Positions 54,059-63,617 of a stretch of DNA of 64,000 nt are shown piece by piece. The notes under the pieces were generated by a model that worked only from the letters and a program-made list of their open reading frames with translations, was not told the DNA's origin and searched no databases. How positions within the stretch are numbered: the first letter of the stretch is position 1; each line of letters opens with the position of its first letter. This DNA comes from Vibrio sinaloensis DSM 21326 (GTDB lineage: Bacteria; Pseudomonadota; Gammaproteobacteria; Enterobacterales; Vibrionaceae): NCBI RefSeq assembly GCF_000189275.1, contig NZ_AEVT01000018.1:186001-250000 (forward strand), written 5' to 3'. A program made the translations under genes and the position numbers.

Positions 54059-54301
54059 ATGCTAGTTGTTAAGAGAGTTAAAGGCGTTCTGAGCAAAAGT
54101 CACCCAATAAATTTTTTGGTTATGTGACTGAGTATGACTTTATACATTTCAATACAAATTGGTGCGGAGTTCGACGATAAAACGCGTTAGAGTGCACCCA
54201 TTGCAGATACACCACAGAGTGAATGACTCGTTTAAAAGTCATTGCGTTTGTCTAAACGTAAGGTGTAGATAGCTAGGACGATCAACGAGCAAGGAGACTT
54301 C

Positions 54302-55687
54302 ATGCTTAATACTGTAACGGCGAAAGCGGTGATTGATCATGCTCTCTTTTTAGGAGCTGACTTCGCTGAACTGTTCGTCGAACATCATCAAACTAACACT
54401 GTCCAGATTGCTTCTGGTGAAGTGGATAAAGTTAACTCGGGTATCGATTTTGGTATCGGTATTCGCCTCTTCTTTGGTCACAAAGTACTTTATGGCTACA
54501 CCAACAGTACAGATGAAACTGAACTGAAACGTGTCACCTCATTGTTAGCGGCAAAAGATAAACGTGAGCAGATCGCATCGGCGGGAGCATTGAACCTTAA
54601 TCGCTATGCGCTGCAACATGGGTGCAGTATGCCGCTAAGCAAAGATGCTAACTTAGACTCAAAAATTGCTTTCTTGCTTCAAGTGGACAAAGCAGCTCGT
54701 GCAGAAAGCGACTACATCAGTCAGTTTATTGGCAGTGTGCTACAGCGGGAGCAACAAGTCTCGATCTTCAATTCAGAGGGCCTGCATGTTGATGATACCC
54801 GCCATTATGTGCGAGTTGCGGGCAATACCGTTGCTCAAAAAGGGAATGAGCAAACTTCGGGTATGGAAGGGCCTGGGGCATTGGCGGGTTGGGAATACAG
54901 CCAGCAACTCGATGCGAACGAGCTAGGCCAAGCAATCGCTCAGCAAGCCTTGGTCAAACTGGGTGCTGATGCCTGTCCGTCTGGTGAGATGCCCGTTGTC
55001 ATTGGCAACGGCTTTGGTGGCGTAATCTTCCACGAAGCGTGTGGTCACCTACTCGAAACCACCTCAGTCGCGAAAAAAGCCTCGGTTTTCCACGACAAGA
55101 TGGGTGAGGTGATTGCTCACAGTGCGGTAAATGCGGTGGATGATGGCACGATGACCAACGAGTGGGGCTCCATTCATGTTGATGATGAGGGGATGCCAAC
55201 GCAACGTACTCAACTGATCAAAGACGGCAAATTGACCAGCTTCATGGTTGATAAAATGGGGGGCATGAAGACGGGCTACGAGCCAACGGGTTCTGGCCGT
55301 CGACAAAACTACAAGTTTGCTCCTACCTCACGCATGCGTAATACCTTTATCGAAGAAGGCGAGCATTCTCTGGATGATATGTTGGCAGGTATTGAACGCG
55401 GTATCTACGCCAAAAAAATGGGCGGCGGCTCAGTACAGCCAGGTACTGGGGAGTTCAACTTCGCGGTACGTGAGGCGTACTTAATTGAAAATGGCAAGAT
55501 CACTAAGCCTCTTAAAACGGCAACGCTTATCAGCACTGGCCCTAAAGTCCTGAAAGAGATCAGTATGGTTGGAAAAGATATGGCGCTGGCTCCGGGAATG
55601 TGTGGCTCAGTAAGCGGTTCAGTGCCAACAACGGTGGGGCAGCCTTCGCTGAAGGTCGATAATATTTTGGTCGGAGGTGGCAACTAA
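54302..55687 (+). CDS. TldD-like metalloprotease subunit
   Basis: 461 aa. Zinc site HEACGH (His244, Glu245, His249; HExxxH as in TldD), with the surrounding PVVIGNGFGGVIFHEACGHLLE and NEWGSIHVDDEG segments. TldD/TldE heterodimers degrade or mature peptides such as microcin B17 and CcdA. The subunit with HExxxH is the catalytic one. It overlaps the next gene by one base (TAATG), forming a two-gene operon. TldD and PmbA (TldE) have housekeeping copies elsewhere in most Vibrios, so this pair may be a second, specialised set. Confidence 0.87.
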   Translation: MLNTVTAKAVIDHALFLGADFAELFVEHHQTNTVQIASGEVDKVNSGIDFGIGIRLFFGHKVLYGYTNSTDETELKRVTSLLAAKDKREQIASAGALNLNRYALQHGCSMPLSKDANLDSKIAFLLQVDKAARAESDYISQFIGSVLQREQQVSIFNSEGLHVDDTRHYVRVAGNTVAQKGNEQTSGMEGPGALAGWEYSQQLDANELGQAIAQQALVKLGADACPSGEMPVVIGNGFGGVIFHEACGHLLETTSVAKKASVFHDKMGEVIAHSAVNAVDDGTMTNEWGSIHVDDEGMPTQRTQLIKDGKLTSFMVDKMGGMKTGYEPTGSGRRQNYKFAPTSRMRNTFIEEGEHSLDDMLAGIERGIYAKKMGGGSVQPGTGEFNFAVREAYLIENGKITKPLKTATLISTGPKVLKEISMVGKDMALAPGMCGSVSGSVPTTVGQPSLKVDNILVGGGN

Positions 55688-57030
55688 TGAGTCAAGACAA
55701 ACAACTTCTCAATGCGGTTGACTACGTGCTATCTGAAGCCAAGCGCCAAGGTGCTGAGGCGGACGTGATCGTTAATCGGAGCAACAGTTTCTCCTTGAAA
55801 GCAAACCAAGGTCAGTTGGATGAGTACAAGGTTAGCTCCAGCCAGGTGCTCGGCGTTCGAGTTGTAAAAGAAGCACGCGTGGCAACCAGTTACTCAGAAT
55901 CGTTAGAGCAGCCTAGCCTAGACTTAATGCTGAGCAATGCGCTTCAAAGTGCGCGTTTCTCTAAGCAAGACGAACACCAAGCCATCCGATGCATCGACAG
56001 CCAAATCACAACCGATTTACCAGAGATTGCTCAAGCAGATACCACGTCTGTCGATGAGAAAATCGCTTTGTCATTAGCGCTAGAGCAGGGGGTTGTTAGC
56101 CAACCTCACGCTAAGAGCTCTCCTTACAACGGTTACAGCGATGGCGAAAGCGAGCTGATTATTGCGAATACCCAAGGTTCGCTATGTCAGCATTTTGAGC
56201 GCTCATTCAACTGTTATGCCTACACCTTGTTTGAAAAAGATGGTAAGCAGTCAATGGCAGGTAAGATGTCTCTCGGCCGTCGTTTTGAAGAGCTGGACTC
56301 CGCTTACTGTATTGAACATGGCTATAATTTAGCGCGAGATTTGCTTGAGGGTGCACCGGTTGCAACAGGCAGTTACCCGGCTATTTTCCACATCAATGCA
56401 TTAAGCAGTTTGTTTGGTGCCTTTGGGAGTGCATTTTCTGGTGTCAGTGCCATGAAAGGCATTACTCCACTGGGAAATAAAATTGGTCAAAGCATTGCGA
56501 GCGAGCTGATCACCCTGACAGATAAGGCTTACGTGCCAAACGGTATGGCCATTGCTGCTTTTGATAGTGAAGGCTTTGCTACCCAAGACAATGTACTGAT
56601 TGCCAACGGCCAATTAAACACATTGCTGCATAACAGCCAAACGGCGAGTTATTTGGGCACAGTGTCGACTGCAAGTGCTTCTCGTGGTGCTAAGTCGAGC
56701 TTAGATGTTGCGGCTAATCACAAAGTGATTGCAACAGGAAGCAGCCGCGAAGCTGAGGTTAAAGCGGGAGAGTACTTAGAGTTAATTGAGCTGCAAGGCG
56801 TGCACTCCGGTGCCGACGCCGTTAGCGGTGATTTCTCGTTTGGCGCGAGCGGCTTCTTATGTCGAGATGGTCAGAGAGTTCAGCCTGTTCGTGGGATTAC
56901 GGTTGCGGGTAACTTCTATAAGATGCTTCAAGAAGTAGAAGCCGTTGGTGACAGCCAACTGATCAATGACAGTCGCACTTTCTTTGCCCCAGATATTCGT
57001 TTTGCTCGCCTTAGCATCGGTGGTAAATAG
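55687..57030 (+). CDS. TldE/PmbA-like non-catalytic partner
   Basis: 447 aa, same fold as its upstream partner but without an HExxxH motif; contains NSFSLKANQGQLDEYKVSSSQVLGVRVV and AVSGDFSFGASGFLCRDGQRVQPVRGITVAGN, typical of PmbA/TldE. Needed with TldD for peptidase activity. Start overlaps the tldD-like stop by one base. Confidence 0.87.
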   Translation: MSQDKQLLNAVDYVLSEAKRQGAEADVIVNRSNSFSLKANQGQLDEYKVSSSQVLGVRVVKEARVATSYSESLEQPSLDLMLSNALQSARFSKQDEHQAIRCIDSQITTDLPEIAQADTTSVDEKIALSLALEQGVVSQPHAKSSPYNGYSDGESELIIANTQGSLCQHFERSFNCYAYTLFEKDGKQSMAGKMSLGRRFEELDSAYCIEHGYNLARDLLEGAPVATGSYPAIFHINALSSLFGAFGSAFSGVSAMKGITPLGNKIGQSIASELITLTDKAYVPNGMAIAAFDSEGFATQDNVLIANGQLNTLLHNSQTASYLGTVSTASASRGAKSSLDVAANHKVIATGSSREAEVKAGEYLELIELQGVHSGADAVSGDFSFGASGFLCRDGQRVQPVRGITVAGNFYKMLQEVEAVGDSQLINDSRTFFAPDIRFARLSIGGK

Positions 57031-57081
57031 CCGGGTTAGAGCAAGCCAAAACGCCGAGCTCTAACTACGACGAATTCAATA

Positions 57082-57116
57082 AGCCAGTATAGGATAACTA
57101 TGCTGGTTTTTTTTGA
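57082..57116 (+). terminator. Terminator of the tldD-tldE operon
   Basis: CCAGTATAG / CTATGCTGG (one wobble) then eight T residues. Confidence 0.82.
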
Positions 57117-57295
57117 TTATTAGCGCGATGAGTTAGTGCAATGTGCTGGGTGAAAACTTACTGATATTTAATTGAGGTTATCGATAACGAACGGCATTAT
57201 GATACTCAAGCTGTTTGACATGAGCAAAGCATCTCTCCTGAACGACGGGTTGGGGAGACCCAAGGGATAACTTTTAGAGATCGTAAAGTAGAGAC

Positions 57296-57724
57296 ATGAA
57301 ACGGATTTTTGTTGTGACCAGCTTGTTGATGACGGGCTGTGCTTCTTCTCAGTTTGTTGCTGAATTTGAACCTGAGTCTCCGGACTTTGCCATTGCATCC
57401 AATTTGGAGCTTTGTCGTTACATCGGACAACATTTGCCTGACAGTGACGATGCGAAACAAGAGCTGGTTAAGCGCGATGCCTTAACCGAACAAGATTGGT
57501 ACTCAATCGAGAGCCGACAGCTAACTTTGGGCAATTCTGAGTGCGTGGTTTGGGCGATTTGGGGCAATGCATTTGAGTCTAAACAGATTAATGCGCTTAA
57601 TCGATTTGGGAATGTCCAGTCACAAGTCACCTACTTATGCCAGCTAGAAGGTATCGAGTATTGCCCCTTCACCACGATCATATTTGTCAATGATGTCGTT
57701 GCAGATATCATTAAGGAAGACTAA
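57296..57724 (+). CDS. Uncharacterised lipoprotein
   Basis: 142 aa with lipobox LLMTGC and a short signal. The mature part has three further cysteines (LELCRYIGQ, NSECVVW, TYLCQLEG..YCPF), possibly paired as disulfides in the periplasm. No family recognised. It is followed 38 bases on by a membrane coiled-coil protein. Confidence 0.75.
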   Translation: MKRIFVVTSLLMTGCASSQFVAEFEPESPDFAIASNLELCRYIGQHLPDSDDAKQELVKRDALTEQDWYSIESRQLTLGNSECVVWAIWGNAFESKQINALNRFGNVQSQVTYLCQLEGIEYCPFTTIIFVNDVVADIIKED

Positions 57725-57762
57725 ATCGTTAATCAAACGAAACGCTTAAGTAAGGAATATCT

Positions 57763-58380
57763 ATGAGATGGCTATTGGCTGTAATCTTTGCAATGGTGGG
57801 TGGTCTGGCATTGGCCAAAGCGGTTGAGGAGCCAAAGGAAAACGCCTTCGTCAATATTAATATGACCCTTGAGCTTGATGGCGTCGAAAGGGCACTTCAG
57901 GACACTCGTCAGTCGCTTGACCATATTGGTGGCGCGCTCGATCAGATCGCTCAAAGTGAAAACCTGACTCCTGAGCAGCAACACTTACTTGGTGATACGA
58001 TTAAAAACCTCAATCAACTTGTTCACTTATCAAGAGACTCGGTTGAGTCCTTACCCAGTGCGTTTGAACAGTCTAAGAAGGCGGTCACTACGGAAAGTCG
58101 ACGTTTTTTAGATGATTTACAATTCAAAGTGATGCTTGCGATTGCGGGCATTGGTATTGTCGTTGTGCTTATCATAGCAGCGATAGGTTGGTTTGTTTTA
58201 AGGCCGATGCAATCTTCGCTTGTCACTGTGACACAAAATATTTCCTCAATGGCTGGTGCGATTAAATCGACAGCGCATGCCCTAGACTCCATCTCCAACC
58301 AACAGCAAGATATAGCCCTGCGTCTTGAGCAGCACAAAAGCACGACGCAGCAAAATGAATCGCAACAAACAGCCTCTTAG
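57763..58380 (+). CDS. Membrane-anchored coiled-coil protein
   Basis: 205 aa. N-terminal signal or anchor (MRWLLAVIFAMVGGLALAKA), a periplasmic heptad-rich segment (GVERALQDTRQSLDHIGGALDQI ... LVHLSRDSVESLP), a strong membrane helix (VMLAIAGIGIVVVLIIAAIGWFVL) and a short cytoplasmic coil rich in Gln. Shape like a chemoreceptor stalk but no signalling domain. Function unknown; pairs with the preceding lipoprotein. Confidence 0.75.
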   Translation: MRWLLAVIFAMVGGLALAKAVEEPKENAFVNINMTLELDGVERALQDTRQSLDHIGGALDQIAQSENLTPEQQHLLGDTIKNLNQLVHLSRDSVESLPSAFEQSKKAVTTESRRFLDDLQFKVMLAIAGIGIVVVLIIAAIGWFVLRPMQSSLVTVTQNISSMAGAIKSTAHALDSISNQQQDIALRLEQHKSTTQQNESQQTAS

Positions 58381-58472
58381 CGAAAGGAGGCTGCCTGTTG
58401 TGGCGATAATGCACATGCACTACTTACTGCTTTGATGAGGCGGTGTATCAAGCTAATACACGCGGTTAGACG

Positions 58473-59159
58473 TTAGTTTTTACTGACTGGCGAGGTATTG
58501 ATGTCGACATTGCCAGACGTGAGGTCTACCTGAGCATGATAAACAACATCTGGGTCGCCATAGTGTTTGAAGGTAAACCGGTACTGTTTTGCGGGAGCCC
58601 AAATTTTGTTGGGTTCCGAAGGTGTTAAATCGTAACCATCTTGCTGATAGAGTTCCGTCGACATGACATAACTGAGTGCGATCTGCTGTTCGCTAGCCAG
58701 ATCATAGCTAGGCTCTAAAGAGGGGTTAGTAGGGTAACTTTCACCATTAAAACTCATTAAACGATAAGCGCCATTACTCCAGACGATGAAGTCTTGCCAG
58801 CCATTGTTAAAACTGTCTGCCAGCACAATAGGCGGCTTAGTCACAGAAAGTTGAGCAAGAACCTTACCTGAATGATCAAAGATAAAGGCAGAACATCCGC
58901 CACTGCCGCAAAAGTATCGATCTTGCATTAATACGAAATGCTCCGTTAAACCATCTTGGTTCAAATCAGCGCTGCCCGTCAGGTAGCGGATGTCTTCGGA
59001 GTTTAGCGCTATCCCTTCAGAGGCAAGAATCGTCTGGTTCACCCACTCAGCGATGTTTGCTTCGGATTGAGACGTTGTGTCACTGATTTGTACCGCTGAG
59101 CATCCGGTCATTAGCGTGGTTGAGGTTGCCAACAAGAAAGTAAGAAGAGATTTATTCAT
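58473..59159 (-). CDS. Uncharacterised lipoprotein
   Basis: 228 aa from ATG 59159 (MNKSLLTFLLAT), lipobox LMTGC; the frame is open to 59252 without a signal there. The mature domain has SADLNQDGLTEHFVLMQDRYFCGSGGCSAFIFD, which resembles calcium-binding FG-GAP/EF-like loops and a Cys-Cys pair. Periplasmic or outer-membrane protein of unknown role. Confidence 0.75.
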   Translation of the reverse strand: MNKSLLTFLLATSTTLMTGCSAVQISDTTSQSEANIAEWVNQTILASEGIALNSEDIRYLTGSADLNQDGLTEHFVLMQDRYFCGSGGCSAFIFDHSGKVLAQLSVTKPPIVLADSFNNGWQDFIVWSNGAYRLMSFNGESYPTNPSLEPSYDLASEQQIALSYVMSTELYQQDGYDLTPSEPNKIWAPAKQYRFTFKHYGDPDVVYHAQVDLTSGNVDINTSPVSKN

Positions 59160-59229
59160 CACATACACTAAATAATTTATTTGGATTAAAGGTGAGTATA
59201 CGCCTCTCGCGTAACGATGTGATGCAAAA

Positions 59230-59258
59230 TAAAAAAAGACTGATGCTCTCACATCAGC
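59230..59258 (-). terminator. Terminator of speA-speB
   Basis: CTGATG / CATCAG (59240-59245, 59252-59257) followed on the minus strand by a T run (A run 59231-59237). Confidence 0.75.
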
Positions 59259-59305
59259 TTTGCGTTTGTTTGTCGCTCTATGGCAACGGCTATCATTGCG
59301 TCACG

Positions 59306-60232
59306 TTACTCGCTTTCGCGATTGAATGCCCAGGCGTACATCAACTCAAGGGCAACGGTTGCCCCCGCTAATGCGGTAAGGTCGCTGTGGTCGTATGGGG
59401 GTGACACTTCCACAACGTCCATACCAACAATGTTAATGCCAGCCAATCCGCGCAGGATTTTCAGCACTTTATCTGAGTTTAACCCACCGCACACTGGCGT
59501 ACCGGTACCAGGGGCAAAAGCCGGATCTAAGCAATCAATATCAAAGGTGACATAGACAGGTTTGTGACCAATGATGTCGCGCACGCGAGTAACAATATCT
59601 TCGGCACTCAGGTCGTTCGCTTCCATCGCGTTTATGACATTAAAGCCATGCTCTTGTTGGTCATACTCAGTGCGTATACCTATTTGTACCGAATGTTTAG
59701 GTGAAATTAACCCTTCATTCGGTGCGTGATAGAACATGGTGCCATGATCGTAACTGCTGCCGTTGGCGTAAGTGTCGGTGTGAGCATCGAAGTGAATCAG
59801 TGCCATTTCACCGTGATGTTTAGCGTACGCACGCAATATGGGTAGGGTAATAAAATGGTCCCCACCCAGTGCTAGCATGGTTTTCCCGCTTTTAAGAATT
59901 TCACTGGTTGCAGCCTCTAAGCGATAAGTGAAATCTTCAGCATCTCCGCAGTCAAAGACCAAGTCTCCAGCATCAATGACTTTGGCACGATCAAAAACAT
60001 TAAAATTCCACGGAAACTTGTTTCCTTCCCAAGCTAAGTTTACTGATGCTCGGCGAATGGCATCTGGCCCCATGCGAGCGCCAGGGCGACCAGACGTGGC
60101 CATATCAAGTGGCACACCCAGTACCACTAGGTCAGCATCGGCTGAAACAGGGTTGCGCAGATAAGGTCTGCGCATAAAACTCATTGAATTCGAGTAAAGC
60201 GAATAATCAGTTTTAGTAAACAAATCATTCAT
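59306..60232 (-). CDS. speB: Agmatinase
   Basis: 308 aa. Manganese-binding motifs are intact: [19 protein letters not shown] and [17 protein letters not shown]. Hydrolyses agmatine to putrescine and urea. It starts one base after the speA stop, so the two enzymes of the arginine route to putrescine are cotranslated; a terminator follows. Confidence 0.93.
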   Translation of the reverse strand: MNDLFTKTDYSLYSNSMSFMRRPYLRNPVSADADLVVLGVPLDMATSGRPGARMGPDAIRRASVNLAWEGNKFPWNFNVFDRAKVIDAGDLVFDCGDAEDFTYRLEAATSEILKSGKTMLALGGDHFITLPILRAYAKHHGEMALIHFDAHTDTYANGSSYDHGTMFYHAPNEGLISPKHSVQIGIRTEYDQQEHGFNVINAMEANDLSAEDIVTRVRDIIGHKPVYVTFDIDCLDPAFAPGTGTPVCGGLNSDKVLKILRGLAGINIVGMDVVEVSPPYDHSDLTALAGATVALELMYAWAFNRESE

Positions 60233-62155
60233 TTAGAAATCCTCTAAATAGGTGTAACCGGTTAAGCCACCTTCTAATTCTTCTAGCACAGTTTGCTGTT
60301 CGTCATCGTTGACGCGTTCAGCTACCAGCTCACGGTAGTTTTGGCGAATTTTGTCCACATCGATATGGACGTAGCGCATCATATCTTCGACACTGTCGCC
60401 TTCATCGATACGTTCGATGATTGCTTCACCATTCTCATCAACACTGACGACAGCGCTATGTGTGTCGCCAAACAAGTTGTGCATGTCACCTAGGATCTCT
60501 TGGTATGCACCGACGAGGAAAAAGCCCATTAGGTAGGGTTTATCCTTGTTCCAAGCTGGTACGGGCAAGGTTGTTTCAATACCTTGGCCCTCAACGTACT
60601 GCTCTATGGCACCATCAGAGTCGCAGGTAATATCCAGCATGACAGCGCGGCGATCTTCGACGTTTTCCAAACCTGACAAAGGTAAAACAGGGAAAACCTG
60701 ATCAATACCCCAAGCATCTGGCAGCGACTGGAATAGCGAGAAGTTGACGAAGAACTTATCCGCCAATCGCTCATTCAACTCGTCTAAAATCGGACGATGG
60801 AAACGATTTTTGTTGCTCATTTGGCGGCTTAACTCGAAATAGATTCGCAGTGAAAGCTGCTCTGCCCAAGCACGTTGCTGCAGGTTAAGCACTCCTGTTG
60901 CAAACTGTGAGTGCACTTCGGCTAAATCACTTTGCGTATCGTTGTAAATTTCGATCAGAGCGCGTGCGTCACTGCCGTCTTGCAAGTTCTCCCAGTTACG
61001 CCACATATTTTGCAGCAGGGTTGGGTCATCGGCATCCGGAGCAATGACTGACTCTGGATGGTACGCCTCTGTGCCTATTACGTTTGTGATCAAAACAGCA
61101 TGATGAGCGGTCAATGATCGGCCTGATTCAGAAATAATGACAGGTTGCGGTTGACCATATTGCTGACAAACGTCGCCAACGGTACTCACAATATTGCGAG
61201 CGTACTCAATCAAGCCATAGTTCATTGAGTTAGAGGACTGACTGCGTGTTCCGTCATAATCTACCGCTAAACCACCGCCAATATCGAAGTACTTGATACC
61301 TGCCCCCATTGCGCGTAACTCACAGTAGAAGCGCGCTGACTCGTTCACACCGTTGCGAATGTCGCGAATATTGGCCATTTGCGAACCAAGGTGGAAATGC
61401 ACCAGTTGCATCGCATCAAGCTGCTCCTCTTGTTTTAAGCGTTCAATTACGGTTAAAACTTGTGAGGCTGCCAAGCCAAACTTGGATTTTTCACCGCCAC
61501 TAGACTGCCATTTCCCCGCCCCCTGTGACGCAAGACGAATACGAATCCCTAAGCGCGGCTTAACCCCTAAGCTTTTGGCTTCTTTTAGCACTAAATCAAG
61601 CTCAGACAGCTTTTCTAGGACGATAAATACTTTGTGGCCCAGCTTCTCACCAATCAGCGCTAAACGGACGTACTCGCGGTCCTTGTAACCATTACAGACG
61701 ATCACAGAACTGGCTTTTTGCGCCAATGCGAGAACCGCTAACAGTTCTGGTTTACTGCCGGCTTCTAATCCGAGTTGTTTGGTTTCGAGCTGCGCTTGGC
61801 TTTCAAGAATCTCATCAACCACTTCTTTTTGCTGGTTCACTTTAATTGGGTAAACCAACAAGTAGTTGTTGCTGTATTGATACTCTTCAATAGCTTGGTT
61901 GAATGCTTGGCAGATACCGTGCACGCGTTGGTGCAGGATCTGAGGGAAGCGAACCAATACGGGTAAATTCAGTTGTTTTTGTTCTAGCTTAGAGACGATA
62001 TTGCTCAAAGGAACTTGGTGCGCGTTATCGCTGCGTGGTGACACATACACTTCACCTTGGTTATCGATACCGTAGAAGCCTTGGCTCCAGTAATGAACAT
62101 TGTAATCCGCACGAACACGATCAAGTTTAGAATTGTTTTCCACTACAAATCTCAC
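60233..62155 (-). CDS. speA: Biosynthetic arginine decarboxylase
   Basis: 640 aa, PLP-dependent fold III decarboxylase. The PLP lysine is in YPIKVNQ, with the [25 protein letters not shown] and [11 protein letters not shown] segments of the SpeA barrel. Converts arginine to agmatine for the next enzyme, SpeB. The start is a GTG at 62155 with no strong ribosome site; another GTG at 62143 is possible. Slightly shorter than E. coli SpeA (658 aa). Confidence 0.93.
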   Translation of the reverse strand: MRFVVENNSKLDRVRADYNVHYWSQGFYGIDNQGEVYVSPRSDNAHQVPLSNIVSKLEQKQLNLPVLVRFPQILHQRVHGICQAFNQAIEEYQYSNNYLLVYPIKVNQQKEVVDEILESQAQLETKQLGLEAGSKPELLAVLALAQKASSVIVCNGYKDREYVRLALIGEKLGHKVFIVLEKLSELDLVLKEAKSLGVKPRLGIRIRLASQGAGKWQSSGGEKSKFGLAASQVLTVIERLKQEEQLDAMQLVHFHLGSQMANIRDIRNGVNESARFYCELRAMGAGIKYFDIGGGLAVDYDGTRSQSSNSMNYGLIEYARNIVSTVGDVCQQYGQPQPVIISESGRSLTAHHAVLITNVIGTEAYHPESVIAPDADDPTLLQNMWRNWENLQDGSDARALIEIYNDTQSDLAEVHSQFATGVLNLQQRAWAEQLSLRIYFELSRQMSNKNRFHRPILDELNERLADKFFVNFSLFQSLPDAWGIDQVFPVLPLSGLENVEDRRAVMLDITCDSDGAIEQYVEGQGIETTLPVPAWNKDKPYLMGFFLVGAYQEILGDMHNLFGDTHSAVVSVDENGEAIIERIDEGDSVEDMMRYVHIDVDKIRQNYRELVAERVNDDEQQTVLEELEGGLTGYTYLEDF

Positions 62156-62429
62156 ACAGGTAGGGAGAAAAATCTATGGCTCACATAAAGGGAACCATAC
62201 CTGACACGGGACTGAATCGGCTTTCTCTAAGCTTCCGCGTCGAGCGCATTAACGGACAAAAAGTGGCTTGAGTCTAACAAAATAATTTTGTCGTCACGAT
62301 TGCTGAATGAAGACAATAGATAGGAGGATTTTATGTTCGATTTTGTTACCGATTTAATATGAGATGAAACCTTTCTTTGACTGCATTGAGCCGTTAAAAT
62401 GAGCGCAAATTGATTACTTTGGAAGAACC

Positions 62430-62951
62430 ATGGCAAAACTGACACTTCAAGAGCAAATGCTAAAGGCTGGCTTAGTTAACGAGAAGAAACTAAAGAAAGC
62501 GAAAAAAGGCTCCAAGAAATCTCGCGTCCAAGCACGTGAGGTAAAAGCTGCAGTAGAAGAGAATAAGCGTCAGCAGCAAGAGCGAGACAAAGCACTAAGT
62601 GAAGAGCAGAAAGAGCAGCGTCTAACCAAAGAAATCAAAGCGCAAATTAAACAGCTGATTGAGATGAACGCCATCGCTCAGACGGACGGTGAAATCAAAT
62701 ACAACTTCACGGATGGTACACTGGTTAAAGCGCTTTATGTTGAGCCACTTACCCGCGACCAGCTAGCGAAAGGCTTACTTTCTATTGCTCGTAGCGAAGA
62801 GTCCTATGTGGTGATTCCAAGCAGTGTAGCGAAGAAAATTGCCATGCGTGATGAGAGCGTAATCATCGAGCAGAACGGGCCTGCGGAAGATATCCCGGCG
62901 GAAGACGACCCGTATGCTGACTTTGTCGTACCTGATGACCTAATGTGGTAA
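62430..62951 (+). CDS. DUF2058 family protein (YaiL-like)
   Basis: 173 aa. Highly charged N-terminal helix (EKKLKKAKKGSKKSRVQAREVK) followed by the DUF2058 core IKYNFTDGTLVKALYVEPLTRDQLAKGLLSIARSEESYVVIP. E. coli YaiL has been linked to nucleoprotein or polysaccharide fractions, function unproven. Single gene closed by a strong terminator. Confidence 0.88.
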   Translation: MAKLTLQEQMLKAGLVNEKKLKKAKKGSKKSRVQAREVKAAVEENKRQQQERDKALSEEQKEQRLTKEIKAQIKQLIEMNAIAQTDGEIKYNFTDGTLVKALYVEPLTRDQLAKGLLSIARSEESYVVIPSSVAKKIAMRDESVIIEQNGPAEDIPAEDDPYADFVVPDDLMW

Positions 62952-62970
62952 TCATCTCGACTCAGAATCC

Positions 62971-63005
62971 AAAAAAGCTCTACTGATGCAGTAGAGCTTT
63001 TTTTA
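62971..63005 (+). terminator. Rho-independent terminator
   Basis: AAAGCTCTACT (62974-62984) / AGTAGAGCTTT (62990-63000), then a T run. Confidence 0.92.
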
Positions 63006-63027
63006 TAGGTGTCGTTATTCTGCAGAC

Positions 63028-63058
63028 ATAAAAAACCAGCCACTAGGGCTGGTTTTTA
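63028..63058 (-). terminator. Terminator of the cold-shock gene
   Basis: AAAAACCAGCC / GGCTGGTTTTT (63031-63041, 63047-63057); minus-strand T run. Back-to-back with the DUF2058 terminator. Confidence 0.88.
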
Positions 63059-63094
63059 GAATCTTAGAAAATCGACGCTTAGGTCAATCTAAAA

Positions 63095-63307
63095 TTATAG
63101 TACTTCTACGTTAGCAGCTTGAGGACCTTTTTGGCCTTGCTCAACTTCGAATGCCACTTTTTGGCCTTCTGCTAGAGTTTTGAAGCCTTCGCCAGTGATT
63201 GCGCGGAAGTGTACGAATACGTCAGCACCGCCGTTTTCTTGAGTGATGAAACCGAAGCCTTTCTCTTCGTTAAACCATTTTACTGTGCCAGTAGTTTTGT
63301 TAGACAT
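63095..63307 (-). CDS. Cold-shock protein (CspA family)
   Basis: 70 aa, a single cold-shock domain with RNP1 (KGFGFI) and RNP2 (VFVHF). Binds single-stranded RNA and DNA as an RNA chaperone. AAGGG precedes the ATG. As in cspA genes the upstream region is long and AT-rich, perhaps a structured leader, though I cannot place a cold-box with confidence. Paralogue identity (cspA/cspV/cspE) not resolvable by eye. Confidence 0.92.
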   Translation of the reverse strand: MSNKTTGTVKWFNEEKGFGFITQENGGADVFVHFRAITGEGFKTLAEGQKVAFEVEQGQKGPQAANVEVL

Positions 63308-63617
63308 GATGTGTCCCTTGTATAAAAGTTAATTAAGTAATTTGTTGCGCTGAAAACTTGAACTATTAAATGTAACTATGAAGCTAAGGGAAAATCTAAC
63401 TGAACTACAGAATGACCGGCATTCTGATGGATTTACTTTTACTTGAGTTTCACTAATAACCCTGAATAACAGAGCGCAGACATAGTACGCTGATGCGTAA
63501 TGGGAGTAAAGGCTTATTTGCGCAAATCGTCACTTTCGTGAACGGATGTCCGCAATATTTCTTTTCTCGCCCACATCAACTGCGAACTGTTACCTTTTTA
63601 AGCGTTTTCTCCAGCTT
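63308..63617. other. 310-bp intergenic region upstream of csp
   Basis: No gene supported. Probably the promoter and untranslated leader of the cold-shock gene and the 3' flank of the ketoacyl synthase gene. No clear terminator was seen after the synthase. Confidence 0.4.

Noticed and set aside
58373..58396. Hairpin AGCCTC/GAGGCT after the coiled-coil gene as terminator
   Set aside because: Short stem and no T run.
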